Shown here in pieces: positions 26,318-33,827 of a DNA stretch of 64,000 nt. The notes under the pieces were generated by a model, which had not been told where the DNA came from, made no database searches, and saw nothing but the letters and a program-made list of their open reading frames with translations. Numbering within the stretch: the stretch's first letter is position 1; every line of letters starts with the position of its first letter. Position numbers and translations under genes: made by a program. The stretch is from positions 62,001-126,000 of the forward strand of contig CAYTUV010000008.1 in NCBI GenBank assembly GCA_964441505.1, read 5' to 3'. The stretch comes from Fen-1258 sp964441505. GTDB taxonomy: Bacteria; Bacteroidota; Ignavibacteria; Ignavibacteriales; Melioribacteraceae.

Positions 26318-26586
26318 TACCTAACCTCGAATTGTGTGAATTCGTTTTTAGACTCACTCCACTTGATGGAAGCGTTTTTCACATGGGCGTGAAGCGGACC
26401 AATTTTAATTTTATCGTAAAAGTCCTCTATGATTGCGCGTTCTCCTTCTACAACAGTGTAAACTTCCCCGCTGAATATATTTTTCGTATAACCCCTCAAT
26501 CCAAGTTCTTCGGCACGTCTCACAACAAAATATCGAAAACCAACTCCCTGGACTAAGCCATTTACCAATATTTCAGCTCTCTTCAT
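26314..26586 (-). CDS. acyP: Acylphosphatase
   Basis: About 90 residues when begun at the ATG at 26584-26586 (MKRAEILVNGLVQGVGFRYF), the usual acylphosphatase N-terminus; a longer reading to 26652 overlaps the upstream transporter gene far more. The phosphate loop and catalytic Arg are in VQGVGFRYFV and the second signature is LRGYTKNIFSGEVYTVVEG, with the Asn conserved (KN). It hydrolyses acyl-phosphates such as carbamoyl- or acetyl-phosphate. The chosen start overlaps the eamA gene end by 14 bp; no strong ribosome site is seen, which fits translational coupling. Confidence 0.9.
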   Translation of the reverse strand: MKRAEILVNGLVQGVGFRYFVVRRAEELGLRGYTKNIFSGEVYTVVEGERAIIEDFYDKIKIGPLHAHVKNASIKWSESKNEFTQFEVRY

Positions 26587-27547
26587 TTTTTGTTTGTACT
26601 TCCAAATATTCATTCTTCTGCATGAAGAATGAGTCGAAAACTTCAGATACAATTAAACCGAGAAAGATCAGAGTGCAACCAACTAAACCAAAGTTAGTGA
26701 TTTTCTCGCTGAGTATAAAGAATGCGAAGATCGCGGCAAAGACAGGTTCGAACGAATATATAATACCTGCCTTAGTTGGACTTACAACTTTCTGATACTT
26801 TGTCTGTAGTGCAAAATTAACTAACGTTGCCAGAAGTGCGGTGTATAAAATTCCGATAATAAGATTTCCTGAAAGTGAAAATCTGAGCTGTTCAATAGAT
26901 GAGAAAGAAAAGATCAGAGAAAAGAAAAAATTCAATACTGCCACCGTTACCAGTTGAAAAAAGAGGAGGTTCCAGAATTCATACTTTGGAGAAATTATAT
27001 CCATGTATACAATATGAAGAGCGAAGAATACTGCACACAGGAGTGTTAGCCAGTCGCCAATGTTAAAATCATTTCCAAGATTGTAAAAGAAATCAAAAAT
27101 TGAATTACCGCCGCTTGATAAAAACACAACTCCAAGAAAGACAAGGGCCGTGCCTATAAGCGCACCCCTCGTTGGTATCTTCTTCTCAATTATTGTTTGA
27201 AACACCGGAATCATCACAACAAGTGAACCCGTCAAAAATCCTGATTTTAATGCGGATGTGAATTTTAGTCCAGCAGTTTGCGTTAGAAATCCTAGAAAGA
27301 GCCAAATACCCAATAACGCACCGGGAAGAATAATTTTTTTATCAATTTTAATTTTTTTGAAATACAAAACTAAATACAGAACGAAAGCGGCAATACCAAA
27401 TCTCAATCCAACGAAAAGCAATGTTGAGATATCATTAAGAGATTCTTTAACAATGACAAATGTTCCTCCCCAAATAATTGTCATCAAAAGAAGTGCGGCT
27501 TCGCCAGTAAACTTACCCGGGGATTTTAACGCAGGTTTATTCATCAT
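26573..27547 (-). CDS. EamA-family (DMT) transporter
   Basis: A 324-residue inner-membrane protein with ten helices in two EamA repeats: ALLLMTIIWGGTFVIVKESL at the start, LRFGIAAFVLYLVLYF, and in the second half ALLATLVNFALQTKYQKVVSPTKAGIIYSFEPVFAAIFAFFIL, the classic family block. Substrate (a metabolite or amino acid exporter) cannot be told. It overlaps era by 11 bp upstream and acyP downstream. Confidence 0.9.
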   Translation of the reverse strand: MMNKPALKSPGKFTGEAALLLMTIIWGGTFVIVKESLNDISTLLFVGLRFGIAAFVLYLVLYFKKIKIDKKIILPGALLGIWLFLGFLTQTAGLKFTSALKSGFLTGSLVVMIPVFQTIIEKKIPTRGALIGTALVFLGVVFLSSGGNSIFDFFYNLGNDFNIGDWLTLLCAVFFALHIVYMDIISPKYEFWNLLFFQLVTVAVLNFFFSLIFSFSSIEQLRFSLSGNLIIGILYTALLATLVNFALQTKYQKVVSPTKAGIIYSFEPVFAAIFAFFILSEKITNFGLVGCTLIFLGLIVSEVFDSFFMQKNEYLEVQTKNEES

Positions 27548-28445
27548 CCTTTTTGTAGCCGAAACTTTTTAACATGGTTGGATTTGAACGCCACTTCTCG
27601 CGAACTTTAACACGGAGTTCAAGATAAACTTCGTGTTGTAAAAATTTCTCAATGTCCTCGCGGGATTGCTGTCCTAATCTTTTAATGGCATCCCCTTTTG
27701 TCCCAAGAATGATCGGCTTCTGAGTTTCTTTCTCGACAACTATTTCGGCACTGATATAGTCTTTGGCATTTTCGCGTTCTTTGAATTCCGCAATTATAAC
27801 TTCTGTGCTGTAAGGAATTTCATCGCGGTAAAGTTCAAAAACTTTTTCCCTTATGATCTCGGAAACAAAGAACCGTTCATTTTCATCGCTCAATTGATCC
27901 TCCGGAAAATACTTCGGATGTTCCGGCAGGAATTCAAGAATGGCTTCCGTTGCTGAAGAAAGATTAAAGCCCTCCGTAGCCGAGATAGGGATTATCTTCT
28001 CAAAAATATTTTTTGCGGAAAGATCCTTGATAAGAGTCTCAACCAAATTTTGATTCGATAAATCGATCTTGTTGATAAGTAGAATTTTTATAGTCTGTGC
28101 TTCATTAAGAATTTTGGCTACGCGTTCATCGTTAAGTGTCAGCGAACCGTTTGGATCAGCACTAATATCAATTATGAAGAGGACAAGTTCTGAATCTTTC
28201 ACAGATTGGAAGACATAATCAAGCATACGTTCCTGCAAAAGATATTCAGGATTGAGTATGCCGGGAGTATCTTGAAAGATAATCTGGTAATCTTCCGTAG
28301 AAAGAATTCCTAAAATTTTTTTGCGCGTTGTTTGAGGTTTGCTTGTAGTGATAGAAAGTTTTTTACCAATAAGAGCGTTCATCAAAGTGGATTTACCAAC
28401 ATTGGGCTTCCCTATTATTGAGACAAATCCGGATTTATGTGACAT
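27537..28445 (-). CDS. era: GTPase Era
   Basis: A 302-residue ribosome-assembly GTPase binding 16S rRNA. G-motifs: GKPNVGKSTLMNALIG (G1), TTRKKILG switch, DTPGIL (G3), LINKIDL (G4) and ISATEG (G5). The C-terminal KH domain includes EIVVEKETQKPIILGTKGDAIKRLGQQSREDIEKFL. Length and order are standard. It is the first gene of the minus-strand chain era-eamA-acyP-ispF-dedA-lnt-ltaE, and the 167-bp gap before it contains hairpins. Confidence 0.97.
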   Translation of the reverse strand: MSHKSGFVSIIGKPNVGKSTLMNALIGKKLSITTSKPQTTRKKILGILSTEDYQIIFQDTPGILNPEYLLQERMLDYVFQSVKDSELVLFIIDISADPNGSLTLNDERVAKILNEAQTIKILLINKIDLSNQNLVETLIKDLSAKNIFEKIIPISATEGFNLSSATEAILEFLPEHPKYFPEDQLSDENERFFVSEIIREKVFELYRDEIPYSTEVIIAEFKERENAKDYISAEIVVEKETQKPIILGTKGDAIKRLGQQSREDIEKFLQHEVYLELRVKVREKWRSNPTMLKSFGYKKDDE

Positions 28446-28531
28446 GGTTATTCTTTGTTATTGTGAATGCGAAAATATTGAAAGTATCGATGATACGCTA
28501 ATTGAAGAAACTCGTAGAGACTATCTTTGTA

Positions 28532-28572
28532 GAGACTCGACCTGCCTACCGCAGGCAGGTTTATCGAGTCTC
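28532..28572. repeat. Nested hairpin (GAGACTCGA outer arms, CCTGCC inner arms)
   Basis: Outer arms GAGACTCGA (28532-28540) and TCGAGTCTC (28564-28572), inner arms CCTGCC (28541-28546) and GGCAGG (28554-28559), loop TACCGCA. The almost perfect nested stem has no T-run in either direction, so it looks like a repetitive element rather than a terminator. The inner palindrome is of a type scattered through genomes of this group (from memory). Confidence 0.65.
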
Positions 28573-28583
28573 ATTAAAAAGCG

Positions 28584-28603
28584 AGACTTCATAAATGAAG
28601 TCT
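28584..28603 (-). terminator. Probable terminator after the anti-sigma gene
   Basis: AGACTTCA (28584-28591) and TGAAGTCT (28596-28603) pair around TAAA. On the minus strand the stem is followed by CGC and five T, ten bases past the anti-sigma stop codon at 28613. This ends the sigma/anti-sigma unit before era. Confidence 0.6.
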
Positions 28604-28612
28604 TTACAAATA

Positions 28613-29143
28613 TTAATGTGAAATGCTGTTTAATTTTTTTGTGAAATTTTTGTGGGCTTCAAATGTAAAATATGCACCTACCAGGAGAATGAGTGAAAAA
28701 ACGGAAATTATCAGCATCACATTAGGATCTGCGAATATATGTTGAAGTGCAGTTAAATTTTTTCCCATCAAATCTTTCAATCTTTCGGCGTAAGGAGTTA
28801 TTGCAGATGGGCCGCTTGATTTCTCTTCGGAACGAAATGCAGCGATGAGAGCAGCTAACACACCAATTGAGAAAATCGAAGTTATAGAGATGAAGAAGTA
28901 ATTAACTTTTGGCTTTACTGCACTCTTTGTTAAGGCTATAGCTTTCATCACCTTATCTGTAAAATTCACCGATGTCTGTTCGACTTCTATTTGACGCAAA
29001 GAATTATCAACCATGCGTAATGCCCGGAGGCGTGCGAGTGCAAAGCCATCTTTTTCTAATTCATTCTGAACGTTCTTGAGCTCATATGAATCAAGTTCAC
29101 CATCGATATACTTATTCAATATTTCATCTGTTAATTTGCTCAT
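28613..29143 (-). CDS. Putative anti-sigma factor (membrane-anchored, no zinc ligands)
   Basis: 176 residues. The N-terminus LTDEILNKYIDGELDSYELKNVQNELEKDGFALARLRAL has the anti-sigma helical layout but lacks the His/Cys zinc ligands of ZAS domains. Two hydrophobic segments follow: NYFFISITSIFSIGVLAALIAA (about 97-118) and VMLIISVFSLILLVGAYFTF (about 145-164). It overlaps the ECF sigma gene by 4 bp, the usual arrangement for a cognate anti-sigma factor. With two helices, both ends would face the cytoplasm and the linker the periplasm. Signal unknown. Confidence 0.8.
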   Translation of the reverse strand: MSKLTDEILNKYIDGELDSYELKNVQNELEKDGFALARLRALRMVDNSLRQIEVEQTSVNFTDKVMKAIALTKSAVKPKVNYFFISITSIFSIGVLAALIAAFRSEEKSSGPSAITPYAERLKDLMGKNLTALQHIFADPNVMLIISVFSLILLVGAYFTFEAHKNFTKKLNSISH

Positions 29144-29706
29144 AGCATTTCCTCCTGATAGTTATGCTTTAGAAGTAGATCCTTCAAAGCATTACGCGAA
29201 CGGTGTAATAAAACTTTTGTATTGACTAATGAAGTTCCCATAACCTGACTGATTTCATTGAGTGACATACCATCCATATAAAACAGAATTACAACTAAAG
29301 CGCCGCGAACCGGCAGCTTATTTACTAATTTCAGAATATACTGCCGCGAATTATCGGCCGTACTGTACACTTCATTATCGTGACTGGCAAGATCAAATTC
29401 TCCATCAATAGAGCTCATCTGCTGTTCGATTTTCCTCTTTTGCGAGGAGATGACTGTAAGACCTGTATTGTAAACAATTCTATAGAACCAGGTTGAAAAC
29501 TGTGAATCTCTTCGAAAATTTTTAAGAGAGTTGTACGCTTTTAAAAAACTGTCCTGAAGTGCCTCTTCTGCATCCATCTCATTTTTTAATAAACGCCTTA
29601 AAAGCGAGAATGCTCTATCTTTATATCTATTGATCAATAGAGAGTAATCGGAAACATTGCCTCTGTTGATTGAATCGATTATTTCTATGTCACTTAGGTG
29701 TTTCAT
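29140..29706 (-). CDS. ECF-type RNA polymerase sigma factor
   Basis: 188 residues with both ECF domains. Region 2: SLLINRYKDRAFSLLRRLLKNEMDAEEALQDSFLKAYNSLKNFRRDSQFSTWFYRIVYN (residues about 20-80). Region 4: KLPVRGALVVILFYMDGMSLNEISQVMGTSLVNTKVLLHRSRNALKDLL. No extra C-terminal domain. It overlaps its anti-sigma gene by 4 bp. A GTAACC-N17-GTC element lies just upstream (29717-29742), fitting autoregulation, and the same pair of boxes stands before the divergent membrane gene at 29917. Confidence 0.94.
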   Translation of the reverse strand: MKHLSDIEIIDSINRGNVSDYSLLINRYKDRAFSLLRRLLKNEMDAEEALQDSFLKAYNSLKNFRRDSQFSTWFYRIVYNTGLTVISSQKRKIEQQMSSIDGEFDLASHDNEVYSTADNSRQYILKLVNKLPVRGALVVILFYMDGMSLNEISQVMGTSLVNTKVLLHRSRNALKDLLLKHNYQEEML

Positions 29707-29716
29707 TACAGCATTA

Positions 29717-29742
29717 GACCTAATAATTCAAAATAAGGTTAC
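29717..29742 (-). promoter_or_regulatory. ECF-type promoter element before the sigma gene
   Basis: Read on the minus strand: TTGTAACC (GTAACC at 29737-29742), a 17-base spacer, then GTC (29717-29719). Only ten bases separate GTC from the ATG, so a transcript from it would have little or no leader. The same boxes and spacing occur at 29861-29886. Confidence 0.6.
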
Positions 29743-29763
29743 AACTGCCGGAAAAAATTTTAT

Positions 29764-29790
29764 GTAACCTTTTGAACATGCCGGATAGTC
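29764..29790 (+). promoter_or_regulatory. Possible third ECF-type element
   Basis: GTAACC (29764-29769), 18-base spacer, GTC (29788-29790) on the plus strand, directed at the gene at 29917 but about 125 bp from it. Spacing is one base longer than the other two, so this is the weakest of the set; it could be a second upstream promoter. Confidence 0.35.
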
Positions 29791-29860
29791 CAAAGAAGTG
29801 AACGGAATAAATCTGTTGGCAAGATAACTGAATATGAGTTAAAGAAAAATAAAATTGATT

Positions 29861-29886
29861 GTAACCTTTATATGATAGTTTCAGTC
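29861..29886 (+). promoter_or_regulatory. ECF-type promoter element before the DUF6249-like gene
   Basis: TTGTAACC (GTAACC at 29861-29866), 17-base spacer, GTC (29884-29886), then 30 bases to the ATG with AAAGGAG at 29904-29910. Shares sequence and spacing with the element before the sigma gene, so the facing gene is the likely regulon member. Confidence 0.65.
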
Positions 29887-29916
29887 ATAAGTATCAAATA
29901 ACCAAAGGAGAATAAA

Positions 29917-30303
29917 ATGGAAGAGTTAATACCCATAATCATGTTTTTAGTAACCGGACTGGTAATAGTAACATACATTTATTTCCGTTCGAAAGAAAAA
30001 CAGATGATGATCGAAAAAGGATTATCTATTGAACAAATGATGGAACTCCTAAGAACCAAGCGCGATCCTTATCTAATGCTCAAACTTGGAATCATCATAC
30101 TATTTGTTGGACTTGGAATAGGACTCGGATTTCTATTTCAGCAATGGACCGGTTATAATGTCCAGTACGGAAGCGGGGCAGATAAATGGACAGATCATGA
30201 TGTACAAGGTGAATGGATGGGATTCTGGGTTGTTGCAATGACCGGTTTAGGATTTATAATAGCATTTTTAGCAACAAGAAAATTGAAAAACGGAAGCAAT
30301 TGA
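29917..30303 (+). CDS. DUF6249-like membrane protein, probable ECF regulon member
   Basis: A 128-residue protein with three helices: IPIIMFLVTGLVIVTYIYFR at the N-terminus, LMLKLGIIILFVGLGIGLGFLF in the middle, and FWVVAMTGLGFIIAFLATRKL at the end. Between the first two lies a conserved-looking cytosolic segment SKEKQMMIEKGLSIEQMMELL. This matches the small-protein family DUF6249, often next to sigma/anti-sigma genes in Bacteroidota (from memory). The ribosome site AAAGGAG is strong. Its promoter matches that of the divergent ECF sigma gene. Function unknown; a membrane-stress role is inference. Confidence 0.8.
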   Translation: MEELIPIIMFLVTGLVIVTYIYFRSKEKQMMIEKGLSIEQMMELLRTKRDPYLMLKLGIIILFVGLGIGLGFLFQQWTGYNVQYGSGADKWTDHDVQGEWMGFWVVAMTGLGFIIAFLATRKLKNGSN

Positions 30304-30374
30304 TTAAAACAATGAACGGAGTAAAGGGTTTCAATGCAATCGTTGAGATACTTCGCTCCGCTCTGCATTATAGA

Positions 30375-31325
30375 TTATGCTAATTCGTTCTCTTCAAGCC
30401 AGTGTTGAGAATCAATGGCAGCCATGCATCCACTACCCGCAGCAGTTATAGCCTGACGATATTTCTTATCAGCAACATCACCTGCAGCAAATACACCTTC
30501 AATGTTGGTATGAGTTGAACCGGGATGAACCAATAGATATCCTGTTTCATCCATATCAAGTATTCCTTTGAAAAGCGATGTATTGGGCTGATGACCGATG
30601 GCCATAAAAATTCCATCTGCCGCTACTTCCCATGTTGAACCGTCTTTCGTATTTTGAAGAAGGGCTCCGGTTACCGATTTCCTTCCATTTTCATCTTTAC
30701 CAATAACCTCTTTTATAACTGCGTTGGTAATGAATTTCACTTTTGGATTCTTCTTTGCTCGCTCGATCATAATTTTTGATGCTCGGAACTCATCCCTTCT
30801 ATGAACCAATGTTACTTCTGAAGCAAATTTTGTTAAATAAGAAGCTTCTTCAAATGCAGTATCTCCCCCGCCTACTACCAGCACTTTCAATCCCTTAAAA
30901 AAGAATCCGTCGCATGTTGCACACGCGGATACTCCGTAACCCATAAATTTCTTTTCACTATCAATGTTCAGAAGTTTTGCAGAAGCACCGGTGGATATGA
31001 TAACTGAATCTGCTGTAAAAATTTCATTTTCTGCTTTGACCACAAATGGACGCTTAGAGAAATCAATTTCTGTCACATTTTTGAAAAAACACTGCGCACC
31101 AAATCGTTGAACCTGTTTACGCATTACATCCATCAATTCCGGACCCTGAATTCCATGTTCGAAACCGGGAAAATTTTCAACTTCTGTTGTTATTGTCAAT
31201 TGACCTCCAGGCTGCATACCTTCGAATACAATCGGATTAAGATTTGCACGTGACGTATATAACGCTGCGGTTAATCCCGCCGGACCTGATCCAATAATTA
31301 TCACTTTGTGATGATTCTCTGACAT
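30375..31325 (-). CDS. trxB: Thioredoxin-disulfide reductase
   Basis: 316 residues of low-molecular-weight thioredoxin reductase: FAD motif IIGSGPAGLTAALYTSRA at the N-terminus, redox CATC in GVSACATCDGFFF (about residues 135-147), NADPH motif VVGGGDTAFEEASYLTKFA, and FAAGDVADKKYRQAITAAGSGCMAA at the C-terminus. It reduces thioredoxin, or in organisms with bacillithiol a related protein may reduce oxidised bacillithiol; the length and motifs favour TrxB. Single gene, convergent with 29917-30303; the 71-bp gap between has a weak imperfect hairpin only. Confidence 0.94.
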   Translation of the reverse strand: MSENHHKVIIIGSGPAGLTAALYTSRANLNPIVFEGMQPGGQLTITTEVENFPGFEHGIQGPELMDVMRKQVQRFGAQCFFKNVTEIDFSKRPFVVKAENEIFTADSVIISTGASAKLLNIDSEKKFMGYGVSACATCDGFFFKGLKVLVVGGGDTAFEEASYLTKFASEVTLVHRRDEFRASKIMIERAKKNPKVKFITNAVIKEVIGKDENGRKSVTGALLQNTKDGSTWEVAADGIFMAIGHQPNTSLFKGILDMDETGYLLVHPGSTHTNIEGVFAAGDVADKKYRQAITAAGSGCMAAIDSQHWLEENELA

Positions 31326-31412
31326 TGGTTATCTCCAAAATTTATCTGAACAAAATTACCTAAACGGATTGAAACTTAATAATAGATTAGATGGAAATAT
31401 TTTGGATTGGAT

Positions 31413-32375
31413 TCACTTCTCTGCGTCTCTGTGTCTCTGCGGTGAAAGATAGTTCGCATTTCTTTTCAACCCCCACAACTTAGTCCGTTTGATCGGACTC
31501 GTTTCAAATCTCTGCTTAAAATCATCGGGCGTCATTTTAAAAACATCTTCAAAAAATATTTCTTTATTTCCCATTGGTTCAAAATCCTTTTCTCGTGTGG
31601 GCAAACTAAATTTGTAATTCCAGGGACAAACATCCTGACACACATCGCAGCCGAAGAGCCAGTTATCAAATTGATCTTTAAACCCATCTGGAATTTCATC
31701 TTTATTCTCTATTGTTAAAAACGAGATACATTTGTTTGCATCGACAGCATACTCGTTTACAATTGCTTTTGTGGGACAGGCATCTATACATGCCGTGCAG
31801 GAACCGCAGAAATCCGCGATTGGTTCTCCGTATACAAAATCGTAATTGGTTATTATAGTTGCGAAAAATACCCAGCTTCCAATTTCGCGAGTAATAATAT
31901 TTGTATGTTTTCCCATCCATCCAATACCCGCACGTGCAGCCCAAACTTTATCCATTACTGGACCGGTGTCAACATAACTCAGACACTTGAACGCCGGATC
32001 GATTTTTTGCAGTTCCTCTTCAAGCAGTTCGAGTTTTTCCCAGATGATAAGATGATAATCTTTTCCCCATGCATAGCGCGAAACCTTGCCCTGCTTATGT
32101 GAAGAAGAATTGTCAATTTTATCTAAGTGGTGGTGATCTGTATAGTAATTCATTGCTAGAGAAATCACACTGCTGGCGTTTGGTAAAACATTTTTTACAT
32201 CTGCGCGTTTTTCGATGTTGCGGTTCATATACTCCATTGAGGCGTGATAACCGAGCCTGAGCCAATCATTCAGTCGTCCGACTTCATTCTTGAGGATATC
32301 TGCTCGTGCAAATCCTATCAAATCAAAACCAAGCTCTTTCGCTTTTTCAATCACTATTTGATTATTTAATATCAT
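31413..32375 (-). CDS. queG: Epoxyqueuosine reductase
   Basis: 320 residues, the last enzyme of queuosine tRNA modification: a cobalamin-dependent reductase. Seen: FDLIGFARADILKNEVGRLNDWLRLGYHASMEYM at the N-terminus, RYAWGKDYH, WMGKHTNIITREIGSWVFF, and two 4Fe-4S clusters in CGSCTACIDACPTKAI and FGCDVCQDVCPWNYKF. After the usual end of the family (IKRTKLWGLKRNANYL) the last ten residues, SPQRHRDAEK, are encoded by a repetitive sequence (31418-31444), so the tail and stop codon are probably acquired. Confidence 0.94.
   Translation of the reverse strand: MILNNQIVIEKAKELGFDLIGFARADILKNEVGRLNDWLRLGYHASMEYMNRNIEKRADVKNVLPNASSVISLAMNYYTDHHHLDKIDNSSSHKQGKVSRYAWGKDYHLIIWEKLELLEEELQKIDPAFKCLSYVDTGPVMDKVWAARAGIGWMGKHTNIITREIGSWVFFATIITNYDFVYGEPIADFCGSCTACIDACPTKAIVNEYAVDANKCISFLTIENKDEIPDGFKDQFDNWLFGCDVCQDVCPWNYKFSLPTREKDFEPMGNKEIFFEDVFKMTPDDFKQRFETSPIKRTKLWGLKRNANYLSPQRHRDAEK
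31418..31444. repeat. Repeat of the CTCTGCGTCTCTGTG type inside the queG 3' end
   Basis: TCTCTGCGTCTCTGTG followed by TCTCTGCGGTG, a wording known as a dispersed repeat in many genomes (from memory). It is read by queG as SPQRHRDAEK. No second copy was found in the window. Confidence 0.6.
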
Positions 32376-32445
32376 TCAGAGTATAAAAGTTTTGGAATTA
32401 ATATAACTCTACATCAAGGAGCTTCTTTATTTTTTCTTTTCTTCT

Positions 32446-32555
32446 TACCTTGACCTCGACTTCGCTCGGTCTGACTTCTTCTCTTCGTTCCTTAACCTCG
32501 ACTGGCTCGGCTATGCTCGCCACTTGTCCGCTTGGTCTGACTTCTTTCCTTCATT
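32446..32555. repeat. Intergenic repeat, family D (ACCTCGACTTCGCTCGGTC type), two tandem units
   Basis: The 198-bp gap between queG and the Rieske gene holds TGACCTCGACTTCGCTCGGT at 32451-32470 and a diverged second unit (CCTCGACTGGCTCGGCTATG and CTTGGTCTGACTTC) about 40-80 bases on. A 25-base stretch at 32451-32475 recurs exactly, inverted, at 59799-59823. Confidence 0.7.
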
Positions 32556-32573
32556 ACGTCTTTCCTTTCCTCA

Positions 32574-32912
32574 TCACCATCTTAGTTTTTTCTGATACAC
32601 TTTGATAAATATATCATCACCAACAATTTTAACCTCGTACGGATCTAAGCCCTTCACAGCGCCTGGTACCCGTCCTGTTCTCAGATCAAACTGCCAGCCG
32701 TGAGCGGGACATGCTACTTTTCCATCCTCAATAAATCCATCATAAATGATTGCTGCTTTTTGGTGAATACACATATTCGCGAGAGCATATATTGCACCCT
32801 CAACTTTAAATACTGCAACATCAACATCATGAACAAAAAACCTTTTCCCGATTTTCTCGGTTAGATCAGAGATTTTGCAAACTTTGAAGAAACCATCAAG
32901 TTCTTTCATCAA
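32574..32912 (-). CDS. Rieske [2Fe-2S] protein, NirD-like
   Basis: A 112-residue soluble Rieske domain. Cluster ligands are C-x-H in NMCIHQKA and C-x2-H in VACPAHGWQFDLRTGRV, with 17 or so residues between, as in NirD and dioxygenase ferredoxins. It carries electrons to an unknown oxidase or reductase. It overlaps the metallo-hydrolase gene by 4 bp, so the two proteins are probably made together. Confidence 0.88.
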   Translation of the reverse strand: MMKELDGFFKVCKISDLTEKIGKRFFVHDVDVAVFKVEGAIYALANMCIHQKAAIIYDGFIEDGKVACPAHGWQFDLRTGRVPGAVKGLDPYEVKIVGDDIFIKVYQKKLRW

Positions 32913-33757
32913 CTCATCTCTGTATATACATCATTGATGGAAAATCCCGCTGGAGTTTGTGATACTGTAGCCATCAGCACTTCCGGATCGTGCTCAAAAA
33001 ATAATTTCCAGTTTTCTTCAATTGCTATTGGCAGGATTTTTTTCTTTTCCTGAACGGTTATAAGAGGCTGAAGATCGTAACCCATCACATAAGGAAGCGG
33101 AATATGTGAAGTGAATGGAAACAGATCGCCGCAGTAGAGAATCGTATTAGATGTGTCATGAATCTTAACCATCTGCTGAAAAAATGTATGGCCATTTATT
33201 AAAAGAAAATCAATTTCATCATCAAATGGAACTTCACCATCAATAAAATTTAACAGCCCTTCCTTGTGCAGCGGCATGAAACGATTCTGAATAAAACTTC
33301 CCCGATCGCGGTCGGATGGATTAATTGCCCATTCAAAATGTTTTTTCTGCACATGATACTTTGCATTAGGATAGGTAGGAACCCACATCCCATCAATAAA
33401 TGTTGTTGAACCGCCAGTATGATCGAAATGAAGATGTGTTAACAGAACATCTGTTATGTCTTCAGGCTTTAAGCCCAGTTTATCGAAAGAATTTTGCGCT
33501 GTATTTACTCTCAGATCCAGCCGGTAGATTTTGGTAAATTTTTCGTCCCAGTTTCTCCCTATGCCGGAATCGATTAAAATTTTTCGAGATTTGCTAACCA
33601 ACAACAAATTTCTAGCGTGAAGTGTTACACGGTTTAGTTCATCAGCAGGATTGAATTTACTCCACAACGGTTTTGGAATAATTCCAAACATTGCGCCGCC
33701 GTCTAATCCGAACGAGCCGGTTTCTATAACATGCAATTCATATTTGCCGATTTTCAT
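32909..33757 (-). CDS. MBL-fold metallo-hydrolase
   Basis: 282 residues with the metallo-beta-lactamase metal motif THLHFDHTGG (about residues 110-119), a downstream His in LINGHTFFQQM, and Asp in ILYCGDLFPFTSHI. N-terminal GGAMFGIIPKPLWSKFNPADELNRV is as in quorum-quenching-lactonase-like and related hydrolases. Substrate unknown. It is paired with a Rieske protein by a 4-bp overlap. Confidence 0.88.
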   Translation of the reverse strand: MKIGKYELHVIETGSFGLDGGAMFGIIPKPLWSKFNPADELNRVTLHARNLLLVSKSRKILIDSGIGRNWDEKFTKIYRLDLRVNTAQNSFDKLGLKPEDITDVLLTHLHFDHTGGSTTFIDGMWVPTYPNAKYHVQKKHFEWAINPSDRDRGSFIQNRFMPLHKEGLLNFIDGEVPFDDEIDFLLINGHTFFQQMVKIHDTSNTILYCGDLFPFTSHIPLPYVMGYDLQPLITVQEKKKILPIAIEENWKLFFEHDPEVLMATVSQTPAGFSINDVYTEMS

Positions 33758-33827
33758 CTTATAACTTTATATTTATTTTATGATAGATATTTTTGAATTA
33801 AAGTTACAAATAACTAAGGATATTTTT

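Noticed and set aside
30304..30374. Terminator between the DUF6249-like gene and trxB
   Set aside because: Possible stems (ACGGAG with CTCCG) are short and widely separated and there is no T-run; too weak to call.
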